NCBI RefSeq assembly: GCF_016863135.1
Contig: NZ_BOOH01000019.1
Coordinates: 434,001-498,000, forward strand
Length of the DNA: 64,000 nt
From: Planobispora longispora
Lineage (GTDB): Bacteria > Actinomycetota > Actinomycetes > Streptosporangiales > Streptosporangiaceae
Reading direction: 5' to 3'
Of the stretch, positions 49,872 to 59,939 are shown piece after piece. The notes under the pieces were generated by a model that saw nothing but the letters and a program-made list of their open reading frames with translations, searched no databases and was not told the DNA's origin. Made by a program: the position numbers and the translations under genes. Every line of letters begins with the position of its first letter. Position 1 is the stretch's first letter.

Positions 49872-50530
49872 TCCCCGGCAGGCGCGATGCCGACCGGGCA
49901 GGAGAGGCCGGTGCCGCCGATCCCGCAGTAGCCGCCGGGGTTCTTGAACAAGTACTGCTGGTGATACTCCTCCGCGAAGAAGTAGTTCCCGGCGGGGGCG
50001 ATCTCGGTGGTGATCTGGCCGTAGCCGGCCTCGGTGAGCACCTTCTGGTAGGCGTCGCGTGAGGCGAGGGCGGACTTCTCCTGCTCGGGTGAGTGGGTGT
50101 AGACGGCCGAGCGGTACTGGGTGCCGACGTCGTTGCCCTGGCGCATGCCCTGGGTCGGGTCGTGGGCCTCCCAGAAGACGCGGAGCAGTTCCTCATAGGA
50201 GACCTCGGCCGGGTCGAAGACGACGCGGACGACCTCGGTGTGCCCGGTCAGGCCGGTGCAGACCTCCTCGTAGGTGGGGTTGGGGGTGTGGCCGCCGGCG
50301 TAGCCGACTGAGGTGGAGACCACGCCGGGGGTCTGCCAGAACTTGCGCTCGGCGCCCCAGAAGCAGCCCAGGCCGAAGTCCGCGGTCTCGGTTCCGTCGG
50401 GGTACGGCGGGGCGAGGGGGGCGTCGAGGACCGCGTGGCGGTCGGGCACGGGCATGGTGGCGTCGCGGCCCGGGAGCGCGTTCTCCCGGGACACCATGGA
50501 AGTCTTGTCCTTGCCGAACAGCCAGCCCAT
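49868..50530 (-). CDS. msrA: Peptide methionine sulfoxide reductase A
   Basis: Reduces methionine S-sulfoxide in proteins. The 220-residue product has the catalytic [13 protein letters not shown] motif near residue 58, with the active Cys, then [22 protein letters not shown] and the C-terminal [16 protein letters not shown] whose cysteines recycle the enzyme. ATG 50530 is fixed by AGGAGGAGG 7-8 nt upstream. A 45-residue N-terminal extension ([21 protein letters not shown]) precedes the core, as is usual for the longer actinobacterial MsrA. Confidence 0.95.
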   Translation of the reverse strand: MGWLFGKDKTSMVSRENALPGRDATMPVPDRHAVLDAPLAPPYPDGTETADFGLGCFWGAERKFWQTPGVVSTSVGYAGGHTPNPTYEEVCTGLTGHTEVVRVVFDPAEVSYEELLRVFWEAHDPTQGMRQGNDVGTQYRSAVYTHSPEQEKSALASRDAYQKVLTEAGYGQITTEIAPAGNYFFAEEYHQQYLFKNPGGYCGIGGTGLSCPVGIAPAGE

Positions 50531-50687
50531 CGCGGACCTCCTCCTGTTGCCTTCTCCGGCATGCGCAAGCATGCCTCAGCCGTGCACAACCACGCGCGGG
50601 CTTCCCGGATTCCCGTAAGCGATCCTTAACAATACGACAAGCATTGCTAATTTGTATTAAATCGGGTAAGCAGCAAAAATAGATGAC

Positions 50688-51602
50688 ATGCCTGAATCGC
50701 GCCGTGGAGTCCTGTACGGTATCGCCGCCTATGCCATGTGGGGTCTCTTCCCCCTGTACTGGCCGCTCCTGAAGCCCTCCGGGGCCCTGGAGATCCTGGC
50801 CCACCGCATGGCGTGGTCGCTCGTCGCCGTCCTGGTCATCCTCGCCGCGATGCGGCACTGGTCATGGATCCGCGAGCTGCTGCGCACGCCCGGGAAGCTC
50901 GGCCTGCTGACCCTGGCCGCACTGATCATCACGGTCAACTGGGGCGTCTACATCTACGCCGTCAACACCGGCCACGTCGTCGAGAGCGCCCTGGGATACT
51001 TCATCAACCCGCTGGTCAGCGTGGTGTTCGGGGTGGTCCTGCTCAAGGAGCGCCTGCGGCCCCTGCAGTGGGCGGCGGTGGGGCTGGGCACCCTGGCCGT
51101 GATCGTGCTGACCCTCGACTACGGGCGGCTGCCGTGGATCGCGCTGGTCCTGGCCATGAGCTTCGGCACCTACGGCCTGGTCAAGAAGACGGCGCAGGTC
51201 GGCGCCGCGGAGAGCATGGCCGTCGAGACGCTCGTGCTGCTCCTGCCCGCGCTGGGCTACCTGCTGTATCTGGGCGGGCAGGGCCAGAGCACCTTCGGCA
51301 CGGCGGGCGCGGGCCACGCGCTGCTGCTGGCCGGGGCCGGTGCGATCACCGCGGTCCCGCTGATCTGCTTCAGCGCCGCCGCGATCCGGGTGCCGCTCAC
51401 CACGATCGGCCTGCTGCAGTACATCGCCCCGGTGCTGCAGTTCCTGTGCGGCGTGTTCATCGTCCACGAGACCATGCCCGCCAGCCGCTGGGCCGGGTTC
51501 GCCATCGTCTGGCTGGCCCTGTCGGTCTTCACCTGGGACAGCCTCCGTACGGCCCACCGGGCCCGCCGCGCCGAGAGGGAGCCGGAGCCCGTCCCCGCCT
51601 GA
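50688..51602 (+). CDS. rarD: RarD-type EamA transporter
   Basis: A 304-residue membrane protein with ten hydrophobic segments. The start MPESRRGVLYGIAAYAMWGLFPLYWPLLKPSGALEILAHRMAWS is typical of RarD, as are VNTGHVVESALGYFINPLVSVVFGVVLLKERL near residue 85 and the final LQYIAPVLQFLCGVFIVHE. RarD proteins are putative permeases of unknown substrate, once linked to chloramphenicol tolerance. It is divergent from msrA; the 157-bp gap is AT-rich near ATG 50688 and no strong ribosome site is seen. Confidence 0.88.
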   Translation: MPESRRGVLYGIAAYAMWGLFPLYWPLLKPSGALEILAHRMAWSLVAVLVILAAMRHWSWIRELLRTPGKLGLLTLAALIITVNWGVYIYAVNTGHVVESALGYFINPLVSVVFGVVLLKERLRPLQWAAVGLGTLAVIVLTLDYGRLPWIALVLAMSFGTYGLVKKTAQVGAAESMAVETLVLLLPALGYLLYLGGQGQSTFGTAGAGHALLLAGAGAITAVPLICFSAAAIRVPLTTIGLLQYIAPVLQFLCGVFIVHETMPASRWAGFAIVWLALSVFTWDSLRTAHRARRAEREPEPVPA

Positions 51603-51691
51603 CGGGGACGCCCGAACCCACCCGGCCTCACCGCCGTACGGCCCTCCGGATAGGCCCGCCCGGCCTCACCCCCGCACGGCTCCCGGCGGGC

Positions 51692-52102
51692 TCATCTGGT
51701 CCCGGCGGTCCGCACGGCCTCGGCCAGCGGTCTGAGGACCGGGTCGGCGCAGGCCCGGTCCAGGGCGGTCGCCAGGCAGCCCTCGTAGGCGGGGGTGGCC
51801 TCGGACAGGCGGGTCCGGCCCGCGGCGGTGATCACCGAGTAGACGCCGCGCCGGTCGTCGGAGCACAGGGTCCGCCGCGTCAGGCCCGCCTCCTCCAGGC
51901 GGGTGATGAGGCGGGTGACCGAGCTCTGGTTCAGGCCCACGGCCTCGGCCAGTTCCTGCATCCGCAGCTCGCCGCCGGGGGCGGCGGCCAGCTGCCTGAG
52001 CGCCCGGTATTCCGACAGCCCGAGGCCGTGCCCGCGCTGCAGCGCCTTGCCCAAGTCGGCTTCGACCCGTGCGTAGAGGAGTGCGAACAGATCCCACGTC
52101 AT
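51692..52102 (-). CDS. MarR-family regulator
   Basis: A 136-residue winged-helix protein: LGLSEYRALRQLAAAPGGELRMQELAEAVGLNQSSVTRLITRLEEAGL near residues 32-80, with wing RRTLCSDDRRGVYSVITAAG. ATG 52102 has AGGAGA 8 nt upstream. Two Cys (CSDDRR and GCLATALDRACADP) could allow redox sensing, but this is speculative. A strong -10 and an 11-bp dyad lie just upstream, so autoregulation is likely. The closest possible target gene is itself; rarD is convergent. Confidence 0.87.
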   Translation of the reverse strand: MTWDLFALLYARVEADLGKALQRGHGLGLSEYRALRQLAAAPGGELRMQELAEAVGLNQSSVTRLITRLEEAGLTRRTLCSDDRRGVYSVITAAGRTRLSEATPAYEGCLATALDRACADPVLRPLAEAVRTAGTR

Positions 52103-52134
52103 TGTGAGTCTCCTAGCGACGGCTACTGCCGCGA

Positions 52135-52167
52135 AGTATACCTGCGCGTACAAAAATTGCACACGCA
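52135..52167 (-). promoter_or_regulatory. Promoter and dyad operator of the MarR gene
   Basis: On the minus strand TATACT (52140-52135) is a near-perfect -10, about 33 bp before the ATG. Upstream, arms TGCGCGTACAA (52143-52153) and TTGCACACGCA (52157-52167) form a dyad matching at 9 of 11 positions, with three A between. This covers the spacer and -35 region, the expected place for MarR self-repression. Confidence 0.62.
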
Positions 52168-52189
52168 AGCAACGATCATCCGGAGAATG

Positions 52190-53182
52190 TCATCCGGAGC
52201 GCTCGACCACGTAGTCGCACATGGCCAGGTAGGCGGCGCGGGCGGGGATGTCCGGCAGGCCCGACAGCTCGGCGCGGGCCCGGTCGGCCCAGGCGATCAG
52301 CTCGGCGCGGGCGCGCTCCATGGCGGGGTTGGCGCGCAGCAGCCGGAGGGTCTCCTCGACGTCCTCCTCGGCCACCGGACCGGCCAGCAGCTCGCGCAGG
52401 CGGGCGTCGGCCGGGTCGTCGCCGGACAGGACGTACAGCGCCGGGAGCGTCCGGATGCCCTCGCGCAGGTCCGTCCCGGGCGTCTTGCCGGACTCGGCCG
52501 ACTCGGAGGCGACGTCCAGCAGGTCGTCGCTGAGCTGCCAGGCGACGCCGATGGCCTCGCAGGCGCTGGTCAGCCGCTCGACGACGTCGGGCGAGGCGCC
52601 GCTCAGCAGCGCGCCGAACCGGCCGGAGGTGGCGATCAGGGAGCCGGTCTTGTCGGCCAGCACCTCGATGTAGTGCCGCACCGCGTCCTGGTCGCCGGGG
52701 CCGGCGGTCTCGCGGATCTGGCCGCGGACCAGGCGGGAGAACGTCTGGGCCTGGATCCGGATGATGTCGGGTCCGAGGTCGGCCAGGATCAGCGAGGCCT
52801 GGGCGAACAGGTAGTCGCCGGTCAGGATGGCCACGGTGTTGTTCCACCGGGCGTTGGCCGAGGAGGAGCCCCGGCGGACCGGGGCCTCGTCCATGACGTC
52901 GTCGTGGTAGAGCGTGGCCAGGTGGGTCAGCTCGATGACCACGGCCCCGGGCACCACGCCCGGGGCGTCCGCCCGGCCGAACTGGGCGGCGAGCAGGACC
53001 AGCATGGCCCGGAAGCGCTTGCCGCCGGCCTCGATGAGGTGCTTGGACGTCTCCGTGACGAAGGCGTCCTCGCTCTCCACCGAGGACCGCAGCAGCTTCT
53101 CGACCTCGGCCAGACCGGCGGCGAGGTCCTGCGCCAGCCGCTCATCGACGAGCGGTAAATCGACAACCGGTGGCGCAGCCAT
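52190..53182 (-). CDS. Long-chain all-trans polyprenyl diphosphate synthase
   Basis: A 330-residue trans-isoprenyl synthase. First aspartate-rich motif LYHDDVMDEAPVRRG near residue 92, GGKRFRAMLVLL before it, and second motif WQLSDDLLDVASES near residue 218. Small residues before the first motif (HLATLYHDDVMD) suggest a long product such as a C35-C45 chain. It sits 14 bp after nuoN on the same strand, a common actinobacterial arrangement, so it most likely makes the side chain of menaquinone, the electron acceptor of complex I. AGGAA precedes ATG 53182. Confidence 0.93.
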   Translation of the reverse strand: MAAPPVVDLPLVDERLAQDLAAGLAEVEKLLRSSVESEDAFVTETSKHLIEAGGKRFRAMLVLLAAQFGRADAPGVVPGAVVIELTHLATLYHDDVMDEAPVRRGSSSANARWNNTVAILTGDYLFAQASLILADLGPDIIRIQAQTFSRLVRGQIRETAGPGDQDAVRHYIEVLADKTGSLIATSGRFGALLSGASPDVVERLTSACEAIGVAWQLSDDLLDVASESAESGKTPGTDLREGIRTLPALYVLSGDDPADARLRELLAGPVAEEDVEETLRLLRANPAMERARAELIAWADRARAELSGLPDIPARAAYLAMCDYVVERSG

Positions 53183-53196
53183 GCGTTTCCTACTCC

Positions 53197-54753
53197 CTAG
53201 CGGATGAACAGTGCGGAGGCGGCCTGGTCGGCCAGGTTCAGCACCGGCTCCGGGAACACGCCCAGCACTACGGTAGCCGCTGCCGCGAGGGCCACCACAG
53301 CCGAGGTCCCGACGGTCGGCATCGCGATGCTCGGGCCGTCGGCCGCGGGCTCGCTGAAGAACATCAGCACGATGACGCGGACGTAGAAGAACGCGGCGAT
53401 GGCCGAGGCGACCACGCCCACGACGACCAGCGGGAGCGCGTCGGCGGCGACCGCGGCCGAGAACACCGCGTACTTCCCGAAGAAACCGCTGGTCAGCGGG
53501 ATGCCCGCGAAGGCCAGCAGGAAGAACGCGAAGATTCCGGCCAGGAGCGGGGCCCGCTTGCCGAGACCGGCCCACCGGGACAGGTGCCCGGCCTCGCCGC
53601 CCGCGTCGCGGACCATGGTGACCACCGCGAAGCCGCCGACCGTGGCGAAGCCGTACGCCACGAGGTAGAACAGGATCGCCGACAGGGCCTCCTGGTTCTG
53701 CTCGGGGCCGCCGGTGGCGATCACGCCGGTGAGCAGGAAGCCCGCGTGCGCGATCGACGAGTAGGCCAGCATGCGCTTGATCTCGGTCTGGGTGATGGCC
53801 ACGATCGCGCCGACGACCATCGTGAGAATCGCCACACCCCACATGACCGGCCGCCAGTCCCAGTCCAGGTTGCCCAGGGCGACCCAGAAGACCCGCAGCA
53901 CGGCGCCGAAGGCCGCCACCAGGACGGTGGAGGCCATCAGGGCGGTGATCGCGGTGGGCGCGCCCTGGTAGACGTCGGGCTTCCACGCCTGGAACGGCGC
54001 GGCGCCGATCTTGAACAGCAGGCCGACGCCGAGCAGCGCCACACCGACGTACAGCAGGATGTCCTGGCCCGCGACGGTGCCGAGCGCGGAGCTGATGGCC
54101 CTCAGGTCGATCGAGCCGGCGTAGCCGTACACCAGGGCCATGCCGTACAGGAAGAAGGCCGAGGAGAAGGAGCCGAGCAGGAAGTACTTGACCGAGGCCT
54201 CCTGCGACAGCAGGCGGCGCCGGCGGGCCAGGCCGCACAGCAGGTACAGCGGCAGGGACATGACCTCCAGGGCCACGAACATGACCAGCAGGTCGTTGGC
54301 CGCCGGGAAGAGCAGCATGCCGCCGACCGAGAACAGCAGCAGCGGGTAGACCTCGGTCTGCGCGTAGCCGTGCCGGACCGCCGCCTCCTCGTCGCTGCTC
54401 CCCGGTACGGCGGCCGCCTGCGCGACGAACTGCTCGTCGTCGTTGATCAGCAGCGTGCTGACGAAGGCCAGCACGAGGATGATGCCCCAGATGAACAGGG
54501 CGGGGCCGTCCACCGCGACGGCGCCCATGGCCGCCGGAGTGGTCGGGACGCCCTCCCGGACGGCCTGGAGGATCGTCAGCAGGAAACCGCCGGCCAGCGC
54601 CAGCAGCGTCAGCGGCACGTGGATCGACTTGCGCAGGTAGCGGGGCGCGAACGCCTCGACCAGCACGCCGACGACCGCCGCGCCGAAGATCAGAAGCATC
54701 GGCGCGAGCAGGGCGTATTCGATCGTTGGCGCCTCGATGGTGCCGCCGTTCAC
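53197..54753 (-). CDS. nuoN: NADH-quinone oxidoreductase subunit N
   Basis: Antiporter-like membrane subunit of complex I, 518 residues with about 14 hydrophobic segments. Conserved Lys-bearing helices can be seen in GLLFKIGAAPFQAWKPDVYQGAPT and EIKRMLAYSSIAHAGFLLTG. It is believed to move one proton per cycle. GTG 54753 overlaps the nuoM stop by 4 bp. It is the last nuo gene of the operon. Confidence 0.96.
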   Translation of the reverse strand: MNGGTIEAPTIEYALLAPMLLIFGAAVVGVLVEAFAPRYLRKSIHVPLTLLALAGGFLLTILQAVREGVPTTPAAMGAVAVDGPALFIWGIILVLAFVSTLLINDDEQFVAQAAAVPGSSDEEAAVRHGYAQTEVYPLLLFSVGGMLLFPAANDLLVMFVALEVMSLPLYLLCGLARRRRLLSQEASVKYFLLGSFSSAFFLYGMALVYGYAGSIDLRAISSALGTVAGQDILLYVGVALLGVGLLFKIGAAPFQAWKPDVYQGAPTAITALMASTVLVAAFGAVLRVFWVALGNLDWDWRPVMWGVAILTMVVGAIVAITQTEIKRMLAYSSIAHAGFLLTGVIATGGPEQNQEALSAILFYLVAYGFATVGGFAVVTMVRDAGGEAGHLSRWAGLGKRAPLLAGIFAFFLLAFAGIPLTSGFFGKYAVFSAAVAADALPLVVVGVVASAIAAFFYVRVIVLMFFSEPAADGPSIAMPTVGTSAVVALAAAATVVLGVFPEPVLNLADQAASALFIR

Positions 54754-56306
54754 TGGCCGGCCCCCTTCTTCTCAGCGACGGTGGAGACGGGCTGCTTGTC
54801 CGTCACCTGGGCGTTGGTCAGCGTCTGGTCCACCGCCGGGTTGATCACGTCGAGCACCGGCTTGGGGAAGAAGCCGAGCGCGATGATCACCGCGATGAGC
54901 GGGGCCACCACCCACTTCTCCCGGCCGTCGAGGTCGGTGAAGCCCTTGACCGCCTCGGCCGTGGGGCCGTTCATCGTGCGCTTGTACATCCACAGGATGT
55001 AGACGGCCGCCAGGATCACACCGGTCGCGCCGATGATCGCCGGGACCGCGTAGCGCTCGTAGGTGCCGATCAGGACCATGAACTCGCTGACGAACGAGGA
55101 CAGGCCGGGCAGCGAGAGGCCGGACAGGCCGGCGATCAGGAAGGCGCCCGCCAGCAGCGGGGCGACACTCTGCACGCCGCCGTAGTCGGCGATCCGGGCG
55201 GAACCGCGGCGGTAGATCAGGAACCCGGCGAGCAGGAACAGCGCGCCGGTCGAGAAGCCGTGGTTGACCATGTAGAGCGTGGCGCCCGACTGGGCGTTCT
55301 GGGTCATCGCGAAGACGCCCATGGCGATGAAGCCGAAGTGCGAGATCGAGGTGTAGGCGATCAGGCGCTTCATGTCGGTCTGGCCGATGGCCACGATCGC
55401 GCCGTAGACGATGCCGACCACCGAGAGCACGATCACCAGCGGGGTGAAGAACTTCGACGCCTCGGGGAAGAGCTCCAGGCAGAAGCGGAGCATGCCGTAC
55501 GTCCCGACCTTGTCCAGCACGCCTACCAGCAGGACCGCGGCGCCGGCCGGGGCCTGCGCGGCGGCGTCGGGCAGCCAGGTGTGGAACGGCCAGAGCGGGG
55601 CCTTGATCGCGAAGGCGATGAAGAAGCCCGCGAACAGCCACTTCTGCGTGGTCGGGTCCTGGATGGCCCCGATCAGCTCGGGGAACATGAAGGTGTCCTT
55701 CTCGGCGACCACGTAGAGCGCGATCACCGCGACCAGCATGAGCAGGCCGCCGAAGAGCGAGTAGAGCAGGAACTTGACGGCCGCGTAGGACCGCTGCACG
55801 CCGCCGTACGACCCGATCATGAAGTACATCGGGATCAGCATGGCCTCGAAGAAGACGTAGAAGAGGAAGATGTCGGTCGCCGCGAAGACGCCGATCATCA
55901 TCGCCTCCAGCACCAGCAGCAGCGCGAAGTAGGTCTTCGCGGAGCGCTTGGGCGGCACGACCTCGCTCTTGAGGTCGAGCCGCGTCGCCCCCTCGGCGTC
56001 GTGCCAGGAGGCCAGGATGACGATCGGCACGAGGACCGCCGAGAGGGCGATCAGCACGAGCGCGATGCCGTCCACCGCGACGCCGTAGTGGACCCCGAAG
56101 CTGGGGATCCACGCGTACTTCTCCTCGAACTGGAAGCGGTTCCCGTCGGGGCTGAACTGGACCGCCATCGCGACGGTCAGCGCCAGCACCACGAGCGAGA
56201 CCGCCAGGGCCAGTTGCTTGGCGAGCTTGTCACTGCCCTTGGGCAGCAGCGCCACCCCGACCGCGCCCAGCACGGGCACGGCCATCAGTATCGAGAGCCA
56301 GGGCAT
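54750..56306 (-). CDS. nuoM: NADH-quinone oxidoreductase subunit M
   Basis: Antiporter-like subunit, 518 residues. Key segments are IFLFYVFFEAMLIPMYFMIG with the functionally important Glu near residue 145, IAFAIKAPLWPFHTWLPDAAAQAP with the conserved Lys, and DMKRLIAYTSISHFGF. ATG 56306 overlaps the nuoL stop by one base. The C-terminal 40 residues (KPVLDVINPAVDQTLTNAQVTDKQPV) are a soluble tail. Confidence 0.97.
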   Translation of the reverse strand: MPWLSILMAVPVLGAVGVALLPKGSDKLAKQLALAVSLVVLALTVAMAVQFSPDGNRFQFEEKYAWIPSFGVHYGVAVDGIALVLIALSAVLVPIVILASWHDAEGATRLDLKSEVVPPKRSAKTYFALLLVLEAMMIGVFAATDIFLFYVFFEAMLIPMYFMIGSYGGVQRSYAAVKFLLYSLFGGLLMLVAVIALYVVAEKDTFMFPELIGAIQDPTTQKWLFAGFFIAFAIKAPLWPFHTWLPDAAAQAPAGAAVLLVGVLDKVGTYGMLRFCLELFPEASKFFTPLVIVLSVVGIVYGAIVAIGQTDMKRLIAYTSISHFGFIAMGVFAMTQNAQSGATLYMVNHGFSTGALFLLAGFLIYRRGSARIADYGGVQSVAPLLAGAFLIAGLSGLSLPGLSSFVSEFMVLIGTYERYAVPAIIGATGVILAAVYILWMYKRTMNGPTAEAVKGFTDLDGREKWVVAPLIAVIIALGFFPKPVLDVINPAVDQTLTNAQVTDKQPVSTVAEKKGAGQ

Positions 56307-58222
56307 CAGATGTTCCCTACGTAGAGCAGCGCGCCAACGACGGCGGCGGCACCGAAGAGGATGGACAGCGCGTACGACCGGACGAAACCGGTCTGCACGC
56401 GGCGCAGCCGCCCGGAGGTTCCGCCGATGCCCGCGGCCAGCCCGTTGACGAGGCCGTCGACGCCGCGGTTGTCGAAGAACACCGCGATCCGGGTGAGCCA
56501 CTGGCCGGGGCGCATGAGCAGCGCCTCGTTCAGGGCGTCGCCGTACAGGTCGCGGCGGGCGAAGGTGGTGAGGAAGGAGGCGCGCGGGGCCACGGCGGGC
56601 ACCTCGGCGGCGCCGTACCGGAACCAGGCGAACGCGGCGCCGGCGGCGACCAGGGCGAGCGTGGCCAGGGCCGCGGTGCCCACGCCGAAGACGTGGGGCT
56701 CGGGCATGTCCGCCGGCTGGGGCAGGCCGACCGCCGGGCTCAGGAAGTTCATGAACCGGTTGCCCAGGACCAGGAAGGCGCCCAGGCCGATCGAGCCGAT
56801 CGCCAGAATGATCAGCGGCCAGGTCATCACCGCGGGCGACTCGTGCGGGTGCGCGTCGTCGGCCCAGCGCTTCTTGCCGAAGAAGGTCATGAAGACCATC
56901 CGCGACATGTAGAAGCCGGTCAGGCCCGCGCCCAGAACGGCCAGCCAGCCGAGGATCTGGTTGTGGTGCATCGCCGTCTCGATGATGCCCTCCTTGGTGT
57001 AGTAACCGGAGAGCAGCGGGAAGCCGATGATCGCGAGGTAGCCGACGATGAAGGTGACCGCGGTGATCTTCATGACCGGGAACAGCGCGCCGTAGCGGCG
57101 CATGTCCACCTCGTCGTTCATGGCGTGCATGACCGAGCCGGCCCCGAGGAACATGTTGGCCTTGAAGAAGCCGTGCGTGATCAGGTGGCCGATGGCGAAG
57201 GCGTAGCCCGCCGGGCCGAGGCCCGCGCCGAGCATCATGTAGCCGATCTGCGACATCGTCGAGCCGGCCAGGCCCTTCTTGATGTCGTCCTTGGCGCAAC
57301 CGATGATCGCACCGGCGAGCAGCGTGGCGACGCCGACGATGGTGACGACCAGCTGCGCGGTCGGGGCGGCCTCGAAGAAGGCGCCGGACCGCACGACCAG
57401 GTAGACGCCGGCGGTGACCATGGTCGCGGCGTGGATGAGGGCCGAGACCGGGGTCGGGCCCTCCATCGCGTCCAGGAGCCAGGACTGCAGCGGGAGCTGG
57501 GCGGACTTGCCGCACGCGCCGAGCAGGAGCAGCAGGCCGATCGCGGTCAGCGTGCCCTCCGACGCCTGGCCGGCCACCTCGTGGGTGAGGTCGGCGAAGG
57601 CCAGCGAGCCGAAGGTCGTCCAGATCGTGAAGATCCCGATCAGGAGGCCGAAGTCGCCGACGCGGTTGACGATGAACGCCTTCTGGGCGGCGGTGGCCGC
57701 GCTCGGCTTGTGCTGCCAGAACCCGATCAGCAGGTAGGACGCGAGGCCCACGCCCTCCCAGCCGATGAACAGGCCGATGTAGTTGTCCGACAGGACCAGC
57801 AGGAGCATGGCCGCGACGAACAGGTTCAGGTAGGCGAAGAACCGGCGGCGGTCGCGGTCGTGCGACATGTAGCCGACCGAGTAGATGTGGATCAGGGATC
57901 CGACACCCGTGATCAGCAGGGCGAAGCTGATCGACAGCGGGTCGATCAGCATTCCCAGGTCGACCATGCCGGGGATGAACTCGAAGAGCCCGATGTCCCG
58001 GCGCCGCTGCTCCGGCTGCAGGCCGAGCAGTTCCACGAAGGTGACCACGGCCACCGCGAAGGCGCCCAGCGACATCGCGACGCCGAAGAAGTGGCCCCAG
58101 GCGTTGGTACGGCGGCCGCCCAGCAGAAGGACCGCGGCGCCGAACAACGGCAGCGCGATCATCAGCCAGGAGACCCCCGTCACCCCGCCGGCGTGCGAGA
58201 CGATCTCAGCAGGAGATTGCAC
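56306..58222 (-). CDS. nuoL: NADH-quinone oxidoreductase subunit L
   Basis: Largest antiporter-like subunit, 638 residues, with 15-16 hydrophobic segments and the C-terminal lateral helix plus final TM. Landmarks are [18 protein letters not shown] with the essential Glu, [37 protein letters not shown], and [21 protein letters not shown] 58222 has GAGGTGG upstream. It follows nuoK by 10 bp. Confidence 0.97.
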   Translation of the reverse strand: MQSPAEIVSHAGGVTGVSWLMIALPLFGAAVLLLGGRRTNAWGHFFGVAMSLGAFAVAVVTFVELLGLQPEQRRRDIGLFEFIPGMVDLGMLIDPLSISFALLITGVGSLIHIYSVGYMSHDRDRRRFFAYLNLFVAAMLLLVLSDNYIGLFIGWEGVGLASYLLIGFWQHKPSAATAAQKAFIVNRVGDFGLLIGIFTIWTTFGSLAFADLTHEVAGQASEGTLTAIGLLLLLGACGKSAQLPLQSWLLDAMEGPTPVSALIHAATMVTAGVYLVVRSGAFFEAAPTAQLVVTIVGVATLLAGAIIGCAKDDIKKGLAGSTMSQIGYMMLGAGLGPAGYAFAIGHLITHGFFKANMFLGAGSVMHAMNDEVDMRRYGALFPVMKITAVTFIVGYLAIIGFPLLSGYYTKEGIIETAMHHNQILGWLAVLGAGLTGFYMSRMVFMTFFGKKRWADDAHPHESPAVMTWPLIILAIGSIGLGAFLVLGNRFMNFLSPAVGLPQPADMPEPHVFGVGTAALATLALVAAGAAFAWFRYGAAEVPAVAPRASFLTTFARRDLYGDALNEALLMRPGQWLTRIAVFFDNRGVDGLVNGLAAGIGGTSGRLRRVQTGFVRSYALSILFGAAAVVGALLYVGNI

Positions 58223-58232
58223 CGGCCACCTC

Positions 58233-58529
58233 TTAGTACTTCAGCAGGTTGGCGTTGTCCACGGACGCCGACCTGCGGGTTCGGAAGATCATCACGATGA
58301 TGGCAAGGCCGATCACGACCTCCGCCGCGGCCACCACCATCACGAAGAACGCGATGAGCTGGCCGTCCAGGTTGCCGTGCTGCCGGGCGAAGGTGACGAA
58401 TGCCAGGTTGCAGGCGTTGAGCATGAGCTCCACGCACATGAAGACCACGATCGCGTTGCGCCGCAGCAGGACGCCGACGCCGCCGATCGCGAACAGCAGC
58501 GCGGAGAGCACCAGGTAGTGGGTGGTCAC
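58233..58529 (-). CDS. nuoK: NADH-quinone oxidoreductase subunit K
   Basis: A 98-residue subunit with three membrane helices; conserved Glu residues appear in [13 protein letters not shown] and [14 protein letters not shown], positions thought to form part of the proton path linking quinone chamber and antiporters. GTG 58529 forms a GTGA overlap with nuoJ. Confidence 0.96.
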   Translation of the reverse strand: MTTHYLVLSALLFAIGGVGVLLRRNAIVVFMCVELMLNACNLAFVTFARQHGNLDGQLIAFFVMVVAAAEVVIGLAIIVMIFRTRRSASVDNANLLKY

Positions 58530-59431
58530 TTGCCGTCCTCCTCCTGAGGCGCGTTCTCCTTGCGGGACGTGGTCCCGGCCTGCGGCTCGCCCTCATCCCG
58601 GAGCTCGCCCTCGTCCTGGAGCGCGTCCTTGACCTGGATGGGCTTGTCGCCCTCGACCGGCGCGGCGTCCCGGGCCGCGTCCTTCTCCAGGACCTGCTTG
58701 ATGAGCGCGGCCTTCTCCGGGTCGGTCGGCGCGTAGCCCTCCTCCATCTCGTGCCGGGCGAGCACCCGGTTGATGGAGGTGACGGCGACGGTGCCGTCCG
58801 GCAGCAGGGCCGGCATGTCGATGGCGTTGTGCAGGGCGTAGGTGCCCGGACCGGGCAGCGGCGAGGGCTGCGGGCCGGCGAAGCGGGTGCGGGCCAGGTC
58901 CCGCTGGGTGGCCTTGGGCCGGACCCGCTCGCGGTGGGCCAGCACCATCGCGCCCAGCGCCGCGGTGATCAGCAGCGCCGAGGTGACCTCGAAGGCGAAG
59001 ACGTGCCGGGTGAAGATCTCCTCGGCCAGCGCCGGGACGTTCCCGTCGCGGCCGCTCACCGCCCGGCCCATGCCCGCCGCCGGGCTGAAGGCCACGTTGC
59101 CGACGGCCAGGGCCAGCAGGAGCCCGAAGCCGAGGCCCGCCACGATCGCCCAGAAGCGCTGGCCCCTGATCGTCTCGACCAGGGAGTCCGCGGAGTCCAC
59201 GCCGACGAGCATGAGCACGAACAGGAAGAGCATCATGACGGCGCCGGTGTAGACGATGATCTGCACCGCGGCGAGGAAGGGCGCGTCCTGGACCGCGTAG
59301 AGCACGGCCAGCGAGAGCATGACGACGCCCAGCATGAGCGCCGAGTAGACCGCCTTGCGGCTGAAGACGAGTCCGAGCGCCGCGGCCACGGAAACGACCG
59401 CCAGCACCCAGAACGTGATGGTCTCACCCAT
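58526..59431 (-). CDS. nuoJ: NADH-quinone oxidoreductase subunit J, with long charged C-terminal tail
   Basis: A 301-residue membrane subunit. The first 170 residues hold five helices including [20 protein letters not shown], with the pi-bulge helix typical of NuoJ. After [11 protein letters not shown] the remaining 120 residues are hydrophilic, ending in a repetitive acidic stretch ([18 protein letters not shown]). Core NuoJ is about 170-185 residues, so the tail is an addition, found variably in actinobacteria. ATG 59431 overlaps the end of nuoI by 8 bp. Confidence 0.94.
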   Translation of the reverse strand: MGETITFWVLAVVSVAAALGLVFSRKAVYSALMLGVVMLSLAVLYAVQDAPFLAAVQIIVYTGAVMMLFLFVLMLVGVDSADSLVETIRGQRFWAIVAGLGFGLLLALAVGNVAFSPAAGMGRAVSGRDGNVPALAEEIFTRHVFAFEVTSALLITAALGAMVLAHRERVRPKATQRDLARTRFAGPQPSPLPGPGTYALHNAIDMPALLPDGTVAVTSINRVLARHEMEEGYAPTDPEKAALIKQVLEKDAARDAAPVEGDKPIQVKDALQDEGELRDEGEPQAGTTSRKENAPQEEDGK

Positions 59432-59939
59432 TGTTTCGTCCCAGCCGGTAGTAGTCCTCTTCGGTCTCACCGAGACGCATGGCGTGGGGCGGGGCCTCCA
59501 TGCCGGGGCCGAGCGGCGCGAGGAGCATCTCCTTGGTGTAGATGAGGCTCTCACGAGTCGAGTCGGCGAGCTCGTATTCGTTGGTCATCGTCAGCGCGCG
59601 CGTCGGGCACGCCTCGATGCACAGCCCGCACAGGATGCACCGCAGATAGTTGATCTGGTAGGTGCGCCCGTAACGCTCACCGGGCGAGTAGCGCTCCGTC
59701 TCGGTGTTGTCCGCGCCCTCCACGTAGATCGCGTCGGCCGGGCACGCCCAGGCGCACAGCTCGCAGCCGACGCACTTCTCCAGGCCGTCGGGCCAGCGGT
59801 TGAGCTGGTGCCGGCCGTGGAAGCGCGGGGCCGTGGGCCGCTTCTCCTCCGGGTAGTTGACCGTCTCGACCTTCTTGAACATCGTGTGGAAGGTCACGCC
59901 GAACCCCTTGACGGGGTTGAGCCAATCAGTTAGTCCCAC
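59424..59939 (-). CDS. nuoI: NADH-quinone oxidoreductase subunit I
   Basis: Peripheral-arm subunit holding clusters N6a and N6b. Two ferredoxin motifs are clear: [12 protein letters not shown] near residue 56 and [12 protein letters not shown] near residue 101. It passes electrons from NuoG toward NuoB. At 171 residues the length is normal. GTG 59939 lies inside the end of nuoH (14-bp overlap). Confidence 0.96.
   Translation of the reverse strand: MGLTDWLNPVKGFGVTFHTMFKKVETVNYPEEKRPTAPRFHGRHQLNRWPDGLEKCVGCELCAWACPADAIYVEGADNTETERYSPGERYGRTYQINYLRCILCGLCIEACPTRALTMTNEYELADSTRESLIYTKEMLLAPLGPGMEAPPHAMRLGETEEDYYRLGRNNG

Noticed and set aside
51610-51690. Imperfect direct repeat of about 40 bp (CCCGGCCTCACC...) after rarD
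   Set aside because: Low-complexity GC-rich sequence with many mismatches between convergent genes; not convincing beyond background.
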